DNA from: Clostridiales bacterium
GTDB taxonomy: Bacteria > Bacillota > Clostridia > Oscillospirales > Oscillospiraceae
DNA length: 11,949 nucleotides
Assembly: GCA_019421525.1 (NCBI GenBank)
Contig: JAHZFC010000020.1
Location: 9,680-21,628, forward strand
Direction of reading: 5' to 3'
Shown here in pieces: positions 1 to 6,628 of this stretch. The position numbers and the translations under genes were made by a program. Position 1 is the first letter of the stretch. Each line of letters opens with the position of its first letter. The notes beneath the pieces were generated by a model, which saw only the letters and a list, made by a program, of their open reading frames with translations, did not search any database and was not told the origin of the DNA.

Positions 1-411
1 CATCACATGGTGCTGCCCATCGTCACCCTGGTCATCGTGTCCGTGGGCTCCCTGATGCGCTATACCCGCACCAACATGCTGGAGGTGCTCAACTCCGACT
101 ATATCCGCACCGCCCGGGCCAAGGGCGTGAGCGAGCGGAAGGTCATCTATCACCATGCGTTCCGCAATACCCTGATCCCCCTGGTGACCATCGTGGGCGG
201 CTCCCTGCCCGGGCTGTTCTCCGGCGCTCTGATCACCGAGACCCTGTTTGCCATCAACGGCATCGGCTATACCTCTTACCAGGCCATGGTGGTGGGAGAC
301 ATCCCCTTCTCCATGTTCTATATGTCCTTTATGGCCATCCTGACGCTGTTGGGCAACCTGATCTCAGACATCCTGTACGCGGTGGTGGACCCCCGTGTGC
401 GCATCGCGTAA
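1..411 (+). CDS. oppB: Oligopeptide/dipeptide ABC transporter permease, OppB/DppB type (5' truncated by window)
   Basis: Inner-membrane permease half of a peptide importer; only the C-terminal part (about 136 codons) is present, and the reading frame is open from base 1. The visible portion carries the cytoplasmic EAA loop that contacts the ATPases (DYIRTARAKGVSERKV, then FRNTLIPLVT). Family-typical segments follow: GALITETLF, then GIGYTSYQAMVVGDIP, and a last membrane helix before the ending DPRVRIA, which matches the usual OppB C-terminus DPR-R. The internal ATG at position 7 is not the true start. It lies 18 bases before the second permease gene and is clearly the first visible gene of one operon. 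Family assignment is firm. The substrate class (oligo- versus dipeptide, or nickel) cannot be decided, because the substrate-binding protein is outside the window. Confidence 0.93.
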   Translation, partial: HHMVLPIVTLVIVSVGSLMRYTRTNMLEVLNSDYIRTARAKGVSERKVIYHHAFRNTLIPLVTIVGGSLPGLFSGALITETLFAINGIGYTSYQAMVVGDIPFSMFYMSFMAILTLLGNLISDILYAVVDPRVRIA

Positions 412-429
412 GGAAGGGAGGGCGACAAC

Positions 430-1995
430 ATGAGAGATAATATGGACGATCTGAAGAACCTGCCCGCCGGCGGGAAGAACGACGGGGAGGAGCAATACTC
501 CCTCAACGACGACCGCCGTGTGAAGGTGCTCTCCCCCGGCACGCTGGTGGCCAAGCGGTTCTTCCGCAACCGCCTGGCGGTGGTGGGCCTTGTCATGCTG
601 GCTGTGATGTTCGTCTTTTCCTTCGTGGGCGGGCTGATCACCCCCTACGGGCAGGCGGAGGTATTTTATACCTATGAGCTGCAGTCCCACGAATATGTGG
701 CCGCCACGGAGAACGACGAGTTCCGCTACGCCGTGGCCGAGGGCCAGGAGATGGGCGGCGGCCTGCGGGCCCAGTTCCTGCTGGCCCAGGAGACCGGCGA
801 GACCGAGTTCGACTATCGTGACGTGCACTACACGGTGGTGGAGGAGGGGGAGGAGTTCTATTCCATCCGCTCCGGCAACACCATGATCGGGATCGCCTAT
901 AAGGACATCGTCAACGCCCCTGACGGCGGGACGGAGCCCAGCTTCGAGGTGAAGTACGAGGCGCTGCGGGCCTATACCAACGGCGAGACTGCCTTTACCG
1001 CCGAGGGCGCGGATTACACCCTGGACGAAGGAGGCAACATCCTGCTGGACGGCCAGGCAGTGGGCTATATCAGCCGTTTCGTGGTGCAGTCCGCCGAGAG
1101 CGGGGTGGTCATCACCTCCGACTTCCGGGCCCGGCTCCAGGAGGCACTGGAGAGCGATACCACCGAGTTCATCTACACCGGCGAGGACGGCGTGGAGCAC
1201 ACCTACGAGATCACCTATGACGCCAGCAAGCAGATGTGGTCCGTCATGCAGGAAACGGAGACCTATGTCTACGACCGCTATGCCAGCCCCTCTCTGGCCC
1301 ATCCTCTGGGCACCGACGGCAACGGCATGGACATGCTCACCCGCCTGATGTACGGCGGCCGGGTGTCCCTGCTGGTGGGCTTCGTGGTGGTGATCATTGA
1401 AACGATCATCGGCGTGATCCTGGGCGGCATCGCCGGATATTTTGGCGGCTGGGTGGACAACATCATCATGCGGATCGTGGATGTGTTCTACTGCATCCCC
1501 TCCATGCCCCTGATGATCATCCTGGGCGCCGCCATGGACGCCATGCAGGTGAAGAATGAGTTGCGTCTGTTGGCGCTGATGCTGGTGCTGGGCTTCCTGG
1601 GCTGGCCGGGCATCGCCCGCCTGGTCCGCGGCCAGATCCTCTCCCTGCGGGAGCAGGAGTTCATGACCGCCACCGAGGCCACCGGCCTGAGCGTGTCCCG
1701 GCGGATCTTCCGCCACCTGGTGCCCAATGTCATCCCCCAGCTGATCGTCACCTGCACCATGGGACTGGGCTCCACCATCATCATGGAGGCCACCCTTTCC
1801 TTCCTGGGCCTGGGCGTCAAGTTCCCCTTCGCGTCCTGGGGCTCTATCATCAGCGCGGTGAACGACGCCTATGTGATGACCACCTATCTGTTCGTGTGGA
1901 TCCCCGCCGGCATCTGCCTGCTGATCGCGGTGCTGGGCTTCAACTTCGTGGGCGACGGTCTGCGGGACGCCTTCGATCCCAAGATGAAACGGTAA
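430..1995 (+). CDS. oppC: Oligopeptide/dipeptide ABC transporter permease, OppC/DppC type, with large extracytoplasmic insert
   Basis: Second permease of the peptide importer, 521 residues where OppC proteins are usually about 300. The N-terminus has a cytoplasmic stretch and the family's FRNRLAVVGLVML helix (about residues 45-70). Residues about 72-288 are an acidic, beta-rich insert predicted outside the membrane. The standard core resumes at HPLGTDGNGMDMLTRL (291-306) and continues with four or five helices. The EAA loop (FMTATEATGLSVSRRIFRHL, 411-430) contacts the ATPases. The protein ends in the usual GDGLRDAFDPK. A GGGAGGG ribosome site precedes ATG 430. The insert contains three similar strand pairs around residues 122-146, 185-208 and 243-273. 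It could contact the binding protein or the cell wall; that is inference. The next gene starts 15 bases later. Confidence 0.93.
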   Translation: MRDNMDDLKNLPAGGKNDGEEQYSLNDDRRVKVLSPGTLVAKRFFRNRLAVVGLVMLAVMFVFSFVGGLITPYGQAEVFYTYELQSHEYVAATENDEFRYAVAEGQEMGGGLRAQFLLAQETGETEFDYRDVHYTVVEEGEEFYSIRSGNTMIGIAYKDIVNAPDGGTEPSFEVKYEALRAYTNGETAFTAEGADYTLDEGGNILLDGQAVGYISRFVVQSAESGVVITSDFRARLQEALESDTTEFIYTGEDGVEHTYEITYDASKQMWSVMQETETYVYDRYASPSLAHPLGTDGNGMDMLTRLMYGGRVSLLVGFVVVIIETIIGVILGGIAGYFGGWVDNIIMRIVDVFYCIPSMPLMIILGAAMDAMQVKNELRLLALMLVLGFLGWPGIARLVRGQILSLREQEFMTATEATGLSVSRRIFRHLVPNVIPQLIVTCTMGLGSTIIMEATLSFLGLGVKFPFASWGSIISAVNDAYVMTTYLFVWIPAGICLLIAVLGFNFVGDGLRDAFDPKMKR

Positions 1996-2010
1996 GGAGG
2001 AGGAGAGACC

Positions 2011-3156
2011 ATGGCAAAAAAGCAAGCGGAAGGCTATCTCTCCGCCAAGGAGTCCCGGCGTATCTCCAGGGAGAACCGCCGGATCACCAACGCCTTTGAA
2101 AAGCAGCGCAAGCGCAAGAACGTGCCGGAGTCTGAGTACCTCACCCAGATGCATGACCCCAACAACGCGGTGGAGTTCGACGACCTGCACACCTATTTCT
2201 TCACAGACGCCGGCACCGTGAAAAGCGTGGACGGCGTGACCTTCGACATCCCCATCGGAAAGACTGTGGGCGTGGTGGGCGAGTCGGGCTGCGGCAAGTC
2301 TGTCACCAGCCTGTCTCTGATGCAGCTGCTCCAGCGGCCCCAGGGCCAGATCGTGCAGGGGGAGATCCGCCTGAACCTGGGGGACAAGGCCTATGATGTG
2401 ACCAAGGTCCCCAATGAGAAGATGCAGACCCTGCGGGGCAATTTCGTGTCCATGATCTTCCAGGAGCCCATGACCAGCTTGAATCCGGTGTTCCGCATCG
2501 GCGCCCAGGTGGACGAGGTCATCGCCCTGCACCACTCGGACATGAGCAAGGAGGAAGTGAAGGACCGGACCATCCAGCTGCTGGAGATGGTGGGCATCGC
2601 CAACAGCGCCGGTGTGTACCGGATGTACCCGCATGAGCTGTCCGGCGGTATGCGCCAGCGTGTCATGATCGCCATGGCACTGGCCTGCAACCCCAGGCTG
2701 ATCATCGCAGACGAGCCCACCACCGCCCTGGACGTGACGATCCAGGCCCAGGTGCTGGACCTGCTGCGCAGCCTGAAGGACAAGATCAATTCGTCCATCA
2801 TGTTCATCACCCATGACCTGGGCGTGATCGCCGAGATGGCTGACTATGTGGTGGTCATGTACGCCGGCCGCGTGGTGGAGAAGGGGACGGTACAGGAGAT
2901 CTTTTCCGAGCCTGCCCACCCCTATACCATCGGCCTGATGGCCTCCAAGCCCGTGGTGGGCAAGAAGGTGGATAAGCTCTATTCCATCCCCGGCAAGGTG
3001 CCCAACCCCGTCAATATGCCCAACTACTGCTATTTCAAGGACCGCTGTGAGATGTGCGTGGCCGGCTGCGAGGGGGACTACCCCAGCGAGATCCAGCTGT
3101 CTCCCACCCACACGGTCAGCTGCTACCGCTACTACGACAAAAAGGGGGAGAAGTAA
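2011..3156 (+). CDS. oppD: Oligopeptide/dipeptide ABC transporter ATP-binding protein, OppD/DppD type
   Basis: Cytoplasmic ATPase subunit, 381 residues. Seen in order: an unusual basic N-terminal extension of about 50 residues (rich in K, R and E); the Walker A box GESGCGKS (90-97); Q-loop Gln151; signature LSGGMRQR (210-217); Walker B LIIADEP with catalytic Glu235; H-loop His268. The oligopeptide-transporter C-terminal domain follows (HPYTIGLM, then PGKVPNPVNMP). It ends with a cysteine group at 340, 346, 349 and 353 plus Cys371. This cysteine-rich tail is typical of OppD/OppF proteins and may bind an iron-sulfur cluster, as reported for some homologues. The start at 2011 is supported by an AGGAGGAG ribosome site just after the oppC stop. 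All ATPase residues are intact. OppD versus DppD cannot be separated. Confidence 0.95.
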   Translation: MAKKQAEGYLSAKESRRISRENRRITNAFEKQRKRKNVPESEYLTQMHDPNNAVEFDDLHTYFFTDAGTVKSVDGVTFDIPIGKTVGVVGESGCGKSVTSLSLMQLLQRPQGQIVQGEIRLNLGDKAYDVTKVPNEKMQTLRGNFVSMIFQEPMTSLNPVFRIGAQVDEVIALHHSDMSKEEVKDRTIQLLEMVGIANSAGVYRMYPHELSGGMRQRVMIAMALACNPRLIIADEPTTALDVTIQAQVLDLLRSLKDKINSSIMFITHDLGVIAEMADYVVVMYAGRVVEKGTVQEIFSEPAHPYTIGLMASKPVVGKKVDKLYSIPGKVPNPVNMPNYCYFKDRCEMCVAGCEGDYPSEIQLSPTHTVSCYRYYDKKGEK

Positions 3157-4185
3157 ATGGCAGACAAGAAGAATTTGGCCATCGACAATACGTTCACCCC
3201 CGTGGAGTACGACCCCCAGTATATCCTCATGGTCAACCACCTGAAGAAATACTTCCCCATCAAGGGGGGCATGGTGTCCAAGACCGTGGGCTATGTCAAG
3301 GCCGTGGACGGCGTCACCTTCAACCTCAAGCGGGGCACCACCATGGGCCTGGTGGGCGAGTCGGGCTGCGGCAAGACCACCACCGGCCGGACCATCCTGC
3401 GCCTGTCCGGCGACAAGACCGGCGGCCAGGTGCTGTTCAACGGCCAGGAGGTCTATGACCTGTCTCCCAAGGAGCTGCGCGCGCTGCGCACCAAGATGCA
3501 GATCATCTTCCAGGACCCCTTCTCCTCCCTGTCTCCCCGCCTGCCGGTGGGCGAGATCATCGGCGAAGCGGTGCGGGAGCACGATCTGGTGCCCAAGGAG
3601 CAGTTCGACGACTATATCGACCAGGTCATGGACAACTGCGGCCTGCAGCCCTACCACAAGGACCGGTATCCCCACGAGTTCTCCGGCGGTCAGCGGCAGC
3701 GCATCTGCATCGCCCGGGCCCTGGCCCTGAACCCGGAGTTCGTGGTGTGTGACGAGCCGGTGTCCGCTCTGGACGTGTCTATCCAGGCACAGATCATCAA
3801 CCTGCTCCGGGACCTCCAGGAGAAGTACAAGCTGACCTACCTGTTCATCTCCCATGACCTGTCCGTGGTGGAGCACATCTCGGACACGGTGGGCGTCATG
3901 TACCTGGGCAACCTGGTGGAGTACGGATCTACGGAGGACATCTTCCGCAATCCCCTCCACCCCTATACCGAGGCGCTGTTCTCCGCCATCCCGGTGCCTG
4001 ACCCCAACGCCAAGATGAACCGCATCGTGCTGGAGGGGTCCATCCCGTCCCCCGCCGATCCCCCGTCCGGGTGCAAGTTCCATACCCGCTGCGCCCACTG
4101 CACCCAGCGCTGTAAGGAGGAGGCCCCCGTCCAGCGGGAGGTGGAGCCCGGCCACTTCGTGGTCTGCCACCTCTACGACAAGTAA
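3157..4185 (+). CDS. oppF: Oligopeptide/dipeptide ABC transporter ATP-binding protein, OppF/DppF type
   Basis: Partner ATPase of the peptide importer, 342 residues, forming the nucleotide-binding dimer with OppD. Motifs: the OppF-type N-terminus LKKYFPIKGG (29-38); Walker A GESGCGKT (67-74); Q-loop Gln119; signature FSGGQRQR (175-182); Walker B VVCDEP with Glu200; H-loop His233. The C-terminal HPYTEAL segment is followed by cysteines at 306, 312, 315, 319 and 337, parallel to those in the OppD-type protein. The ATG directly abuts the oppD stop codon (TAA then ATG, no gap), and the ribosome site GGGGGAG lies inside the end of oppD, so translation is probably coupled. All catalytic residues are present. 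Confidence 0.95.
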   Translation: MADKKNLAIDNTFTPVEYDPQYILMVNHLKKYFPIKGGMVSKTVGYVKAVDGVTFNLKRGTTMGLVGESGCGKTTTGRTILRLSGDKTGGQVLFNGQEVYDLSPKELRALRTKMQIIFQDPFSSLSPRLPVGEIIGEAVREHDLVPKEQFDDYIDQVMDNCGLQPYHKDRYPHEFSGGQRQRICIARALALNPEFVVCDEPVSALDVSIQAQIINLLRDLQEKYKLTYLFISHDLSVVEHISDTVGVMYLGNLVEYGSTEDIFRNPLHPYTEALFSAIPVPDPNAKMNRIVLEGSIPSPADPPSGCKFHTRCAHCTQRCKEEAPVQREVEPGHFVVCHLYDK

Positions 4186-4188
4186 GCC

Positions 4189-4488
4189 ATGGCCCGGGGC
4201 AAAAAGGTCTATGATGACGATGACGGCCGCACCATCGCCGATATGAGCGGGCTTTCCCCACAGCCGCTGTGGATCCCCCGGCTGCCTTCCGGCAGAAAAG
4301 AGCCGGCACCCCGTCCGGAGGAGCCGGACCGGGAGGACCGGCCCTGGGAAAAGGACCGAAATACCGTATCGAAGGAAGAGAAGCGATGGTATGTGCTGGG
4401 CGCGCTGAAGGCAGCTCTGCTCATCGCGTTGGTATTCATCGTCGGGCTGGGCGCATGTATCGCCCTGCTCATCTGGCTGTGGTCCTAA
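4189..4488 (+). CDS. Small single-helix membrane protein at the end of the opp operon
   Basis: A 99-residue protein of unknown function. Residues 1-68 are hydrophilic. They begin with a basic start and an acidic run, VYDDDDGRTIADMS (7-20), then a proline- and charge-rich linker (about 30-60). Residues about 69-97 form one strong transmembrane helix at the extreme C-terminus, so the hydrophilic part is probably cytoplasmic with a tail anchor. The ATG lies three bases after the oppF stop codon and has no convincing ribosome site of its own, which suggests coupling to oppF. A terminator hairpin follows 26 bases after the stop, so it is the last gene of the operon. I recall the DDDDGRTIADM-type motif from uncharacterised Clostridia proteins but cannot assign a role. 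Transporter accessory is a guess from position only. Confidence 0.72.
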   Translation: MARGKKVYDDDDGRTIADMSGLSPQPLWIPRLPSGRKEPAPRPEEPDREDRPWEKDRNTVSKEEKRWYVLGALKAALLIALVFIVGLGACIALLIWLWS

Positions 4489-4514
4489 GCTGGCCGCAAA
4501 CAAAGACTGCTTAC

Positions 4515-4544
4515 AAAACCGCCGTGTTTCACGGCGGTTTTGTC
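4515..4544 (+). terminator. Intrinsic terminator of the opp operon; left copy of a 30-bp direct repeat
   Basis: A perfect 12-bp stem (4515-4526 with 4530-4541) closes a TTT loop. The stem ends in TTTT and is followed by GTCATTTTATT, a broken U-rich tail. It follows the last opp-operon gene by 26 bases. The identical 30 bases recur at 4753-4782. Confidence 0.8.
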
Positions 4545-4752
4545 ATTTTATTGAGAAGCCTCGCAGAGTTCGTGCCTGCGGGCACGAAAAAATATAATTT
4601 GTTTTCGGCCACGGCGTGTACGTGGACGAAAACACTTCTCGGCCCATTAGCGTGCGAGCGTAGCGAGTGCGACGAAATGGGCCGCAATTCGCCGGGGATG
4701 GGGCTTTGTCCCCGGCGAGAGACTGTCGAAAACACTTTTTCGACAGTCTCGT
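4545..4752 (+). repeat. Multi-hairpin intergenic repeat element, copy A
   Basis: A 208-bp non-coding element that fills most of the gap between the opp operon and the Sir2 gene. Five hairpins can be drawn. H1 is 4569-4588 (8-bp stem, loop TGCG). H2 is 4602-4632 (12-bp stem with one G-A mismatch, 7-base loop). H3 has an outer 9-bp stem, 4640-4648 with 4676-4684. H4 is 4690-4717 (9-bp stem, 10-base loop). H5 is 4719-4750 (14-bp perfect stem, loop CACT). The same five occur in the same order, inverted, at 6629-6851. The two copies are identical over about 45 bases (4688-4732) and diverge elsewhere, mostly with pairing preserved. The element is bracketed by the duplicated terminator at 4515-4544 and 4753-4782. 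No plausible coding sequence lies in it. I do not recognise it as a named RNA or insertion-sequence family. Confidence 0.85.
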
Positions 4753-4782
4753 AAAACCGCCGTGTTTCACGGCGGTTTTGTC
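4753..4782 (+). terminator. Duplicate terminator hairpin; right copy of the 30-bp direct repeat
   Basis: Base-for-base identical to 4515-4544: a 12-bp stem (4753-4764 with 4768-4779), TTT loop, and TTTTGTC ending. It is followed by TTTTCTTAT, a fair U-rich tail. It lies two bases after hairpin H5 of the repeat element and about 20 bases before the probable Sir2 promoter, so it would insulate the Sir2 gene from upstream transcription. Confidence 0.75.
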
Positions 4783-4802
4783 TTTTCTTATGTGGGAAAC
4801 TG

Positions 4803-4811
4803 TGATATGAT
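4803..4811 (+). promoter_or_regulatory. Probable extended -10 promoter of the Sir2-CPBP operon
   Basis: TGATATGAT gives an extended -10 element (TG, one base, then TATGAT at 4806-4811). No good -35 box lies at 16-18 bases upstream, where T-rich terminator tail is found. The start codon is about 70 bases downstream. Confidence 0.45.
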
Positions 4812-4879
4812 ACACTCAACCAGATCAAGACAGGGGAGGGGCGGTCCTTTCCCTACGGACAGCCAGGAGGCGAAAGACC

Positions 4880-5602
4880 ATGACCCAACAAGAGCAGCTC
4901 CAGCAGTGGATCGACGGCAGCCAGAACATCGTCTTTTTCGGCGGCGCGGGCGTGAGCACCGAATCGGGCATCCCGGATTTCCGCAGTGTGGACGGCCTGT
5001 ACCATCAGCACTACGACCAGCCGCCGGAGACCATCCTGAGCCACACCTATTTCATGGCCCACCCGGAGGGCTTTTTCCGCTTCTACCGGGAGAAGATGCT
5101 CTGCCTGGACGCCCAGCCCAACGCCGCCCATTTGAAGCTGGCCGAGCTGGAGCGGGCGGGCAAGCTCAAGGCGGTGGTCACCCAGAACATCGACGGGCTC
5201 CACCAGAAGGCGGGCAGCCGGACGGTGTATGAGCTCCACGGCTCGGTGCTGCGCAACTACTGCATGAAGTGCCGTCAGTTCTATGACGCGGACTTCATGG
5301 TGAAGGCCCAGGGAGTGCCCCGCTGCCCGGTGTGCGATGGCATGGTCAAGCCGGATGTGGTGCTCTATGAGGAGAGTTTGGACCAGGAGACGCTGGAGGC
5401 CTCTGTGCTGGCCATCTCCCGGGCGGATATGCTCATCGTGGGGGGGACCTCCCTGGTGGTGTATCCGGCGGCGGGGCTCATCAACTATTACCGGGGGAAT
5501 AAGCTGGTGCTCATCAACCGGGACGCCACCCCCTATGACGGCCACGCCGACCTGGTCATCCACGACTCCATCGGCAAGGTACTGGGAGGGATCGCGGTAT
5601 GA
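4880..5602 (+). CDS. Sir2-family NAD-dependent protein deacylase
   Basis: A sirtuin of 240 residues, a normal length for bacterial members. It removes acyl groups from lysine using NAD and gives O-acyl-ADP-ribose and nicotinamide. Motifs: NAD-binding GAGVSTESGIPDFRS (22-36); TQNIDGLHQKAG (101-112); catalytic His120 in ELHGS; a zinc site of Cys128, Cys131, Cys149 and Cys152; VKPDVVLYEE (156-165); and GTSLVVYPA (189-197). The segment FMAHPEGFFRFYREKM (58-73) resembles the Thermotoga-type (class U) sirtuins. The Tyr and Arg that mark desuccinylases of the E. coli CobB type are not evident, so deacetylation is the likelier activity. Names used for such genes include cobB, npdA and srtN. AGGAGG at 4865-4870 supports ATG 4880. 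Its stop overlaps the next start (ATGA). Confidence 0.95.
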   Translation: MTQQEQLQQWIDGSQNIVFFGGAGVSTESGIPDFRSVDGLYHQHYDQPPETILSHTYFMAHPEGFFRFYREKMLCLDAQPNAAHLKLAELERAGKLKAVVTQNIDGLHQKAGSRTVYELHGSVLRNYCMKCRQFYDADFMVKAQGVPRCPVCDGMVKPDVVLYEESLDQETLEASVLAISRADMLIVGGTSLVVYPAAGLINYYRGNKLVLINRDATPYDGHADLVIHDSIGKVLGGIAV

Positions 5603-6591
5603 ATCAGCAGATGCCCCGCTGGCAGCAGGTGCTCATCGCCGTGGGCAAGGCTGCGGCCTATCTGGCCGTATTTTTAGGCTGGCAGGTGATCGTCAGCACG
5701 GCATACAGCACCTCCATCGCCATGGAGCTGATGATGGAGGGGGCCTATGACCAGCTGGAGGCCCGGATGTACTGGGCTCTGATGTCCAGGGTGTCGGAGA
5801 TCTCTCTGATCTCCGGCCTGCTGACCCTGGCCACTGTGGCCGTCTTTTTCCTGCTCCGCCGCCGCTCCCCCCTGGGGGAGACCTGGACCCGTCCGGCGCC
5901 GGGGGCGGTGCTGGGCTGGGGGGCCGGGCTGGCCTTCTGCCTGTACTGGCTGGTGAGCCTGGTGCTCAACTCCCTGCCGGAGAGCTGGATGGGCGGCTAC
6001 ACCGAGGCGTCCGCCAGCGTGGGCGACGTCGGTTTTCTCGCCTTTTTGTCCACCGCCATCGTGGCCCCGGTGGTGGAGGAGGTCATCTTCCGGGGGCTCA
6101 TCTACACCCGGCTCCAGCGGGCCATGGACGAGCGGTGGGCGATGGTGGTGTCCGCGGCGGCGTTCGGCGCCTGCCACGGGGAACTCGTCTGGTTCTGCTA
6201 CGCTTTCGTGCTGGGCCTGATCTTCGCCCAGCTGACCCGGTATACCGGCTCCATCCTGCCCGCTATGGTGATGCACGTGGTGTTCAATGCCACCAATCAG
6301 CTGCTTCTCCTGGTGGCAGATGCTGAGATCGGGATAGCATTGTTCTTGGTCATCCTGCTGCTGGCCACCGGCGGCACCGCCTTCTGTGCCATCCAGGTGC
6401 GCGCCGCGGTGCTCCAGATGCCCCGGCCCGCGGCCCAGCCGGAGCCGCCTCAGGCTCCAGAGCGGAACCGGACTCCGGCGCGGCCCGCCGGAGAGCACAG
6501 GGCAGAGGAGCCCCGCTCCTCCCGGCCCCAGGGCGCGGCCTGGGACCAGGACTCCGGCCCGGACAACAGATTCCCTCCCAGCCAGATGTGA
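5599..6591 (+). CDS. CPBP-family intramembrane metalloprotease
   Basis: A polytopic membrane protein of 330 residues belonging to the CPBP (CAAX protease and bacteriocin-processing, Rce1/Abi-like) family. Diagnostic motifs are present: the glutamate pair with arginine, EEVIFR (160-165); FGACH with His193; and HVVFN (226-230), which together form the predicted metal or catalytic site inside the membrane. Hydrophobic segments lie near residues 11-35, 66-87, 103-125, 147-160, 183-212, 215-240 and 244-268. After about residue 275 the chain becomes a proline-, arginine- and glutamate-rich tail of about 55 residues, probably disordered and cytoplasmic. Its ATG overlaps the Sir2 stop by four bases, so the two are translationally coupled. 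The substrate is unknown; family members process prenylated proteins, peptides or regulatory membrane proteins. Family call firm, function open. Confidence 0.9.
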   Translation: MNQQMPRWQQVLIAVGKAAAYLAVFLGWQVIVSTAYSTSIAMELMMEGAYDQLEARMYWALMSRVSEISLISGLLTLATVAVFFLLRRRSPLGETWTRPAPGAVLGWGAGLAFCLYWLVSLVLNSLPESWMGGYTEASASVGDVGFLAFLSTAIVAPVVEEVIFRGLIYTRLQRAMDERWAMVVSAAAFGACHGELVWFCYAFVLGLIFAQLTRYTGSILPAMVMHVVFNATNQLLLLVADAEIGIALFLVILLLATGGTAFCAIQVRAAVLQMPRPAAQPEPPQAPERNRTPARPAGEHRAEEPRSSRPQGAAWDQDSGPDNRFPPSQM

Positions 6592-6599
6592 GGATAACA

Positions 6600-6628
6600 G
6601 ACAGAGGCGGCATATGCCGCCTCTGTTT
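6600..6628 (+). terminator. Terminator-like palindrome after the CPBP gene; left copy of a 29-bp direct repeat
   Basis: A perfect 26-base palindrome (6601-6626) starts nine bases after the CPBP stop codon. It folds into an 11-bp stem with an ATAT loop. It is followed by only two further T before hairpin H5 of the repeat element, so on its own it is a poor intrinsic terminator. The identical 29 bases recur at 6852-6880. Confidence 0.6.

Noticed and set aside
364..4503. A 1379-codon open frame on the minus strand across the whole opp operon
   Set aside because: It lies antisense to five well-supported genes, its translation is a low-complexity mix rich in His, Gly, Leu and Gln, and it has no ribosome site. 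It is a by-product of third-position GC bias.
4600..4750. Group II intron or HEARO/IscB-type guide RNA as the identity of the element
   Set aside because: I see no domain V-like hairpin with its catalytic triad, no nearby reverse transcriptase or nuclease gene, and the length of 208-223 bp is too short for a group II intron. A short derivative cannot be excluded without a covariance-model search.
4515..4782. CRISPR array or riboswitch as the explanation for the repeated hairpins
   Set aside because: There are only two copies of each repeat with a structured homologous segment between them and no cas genes. The element lies at gene ends in both orientations, so it is not a 5' leader of a fixed gene.
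4529..4828. Short open frames on both strands through the first intergenic element
   Set aside because: They run through hairpin stems and a duplicated terminator, lack ribosome sites, and the equivalent frames are not preserved in the second copy, where changes follow base pairing and not codons.
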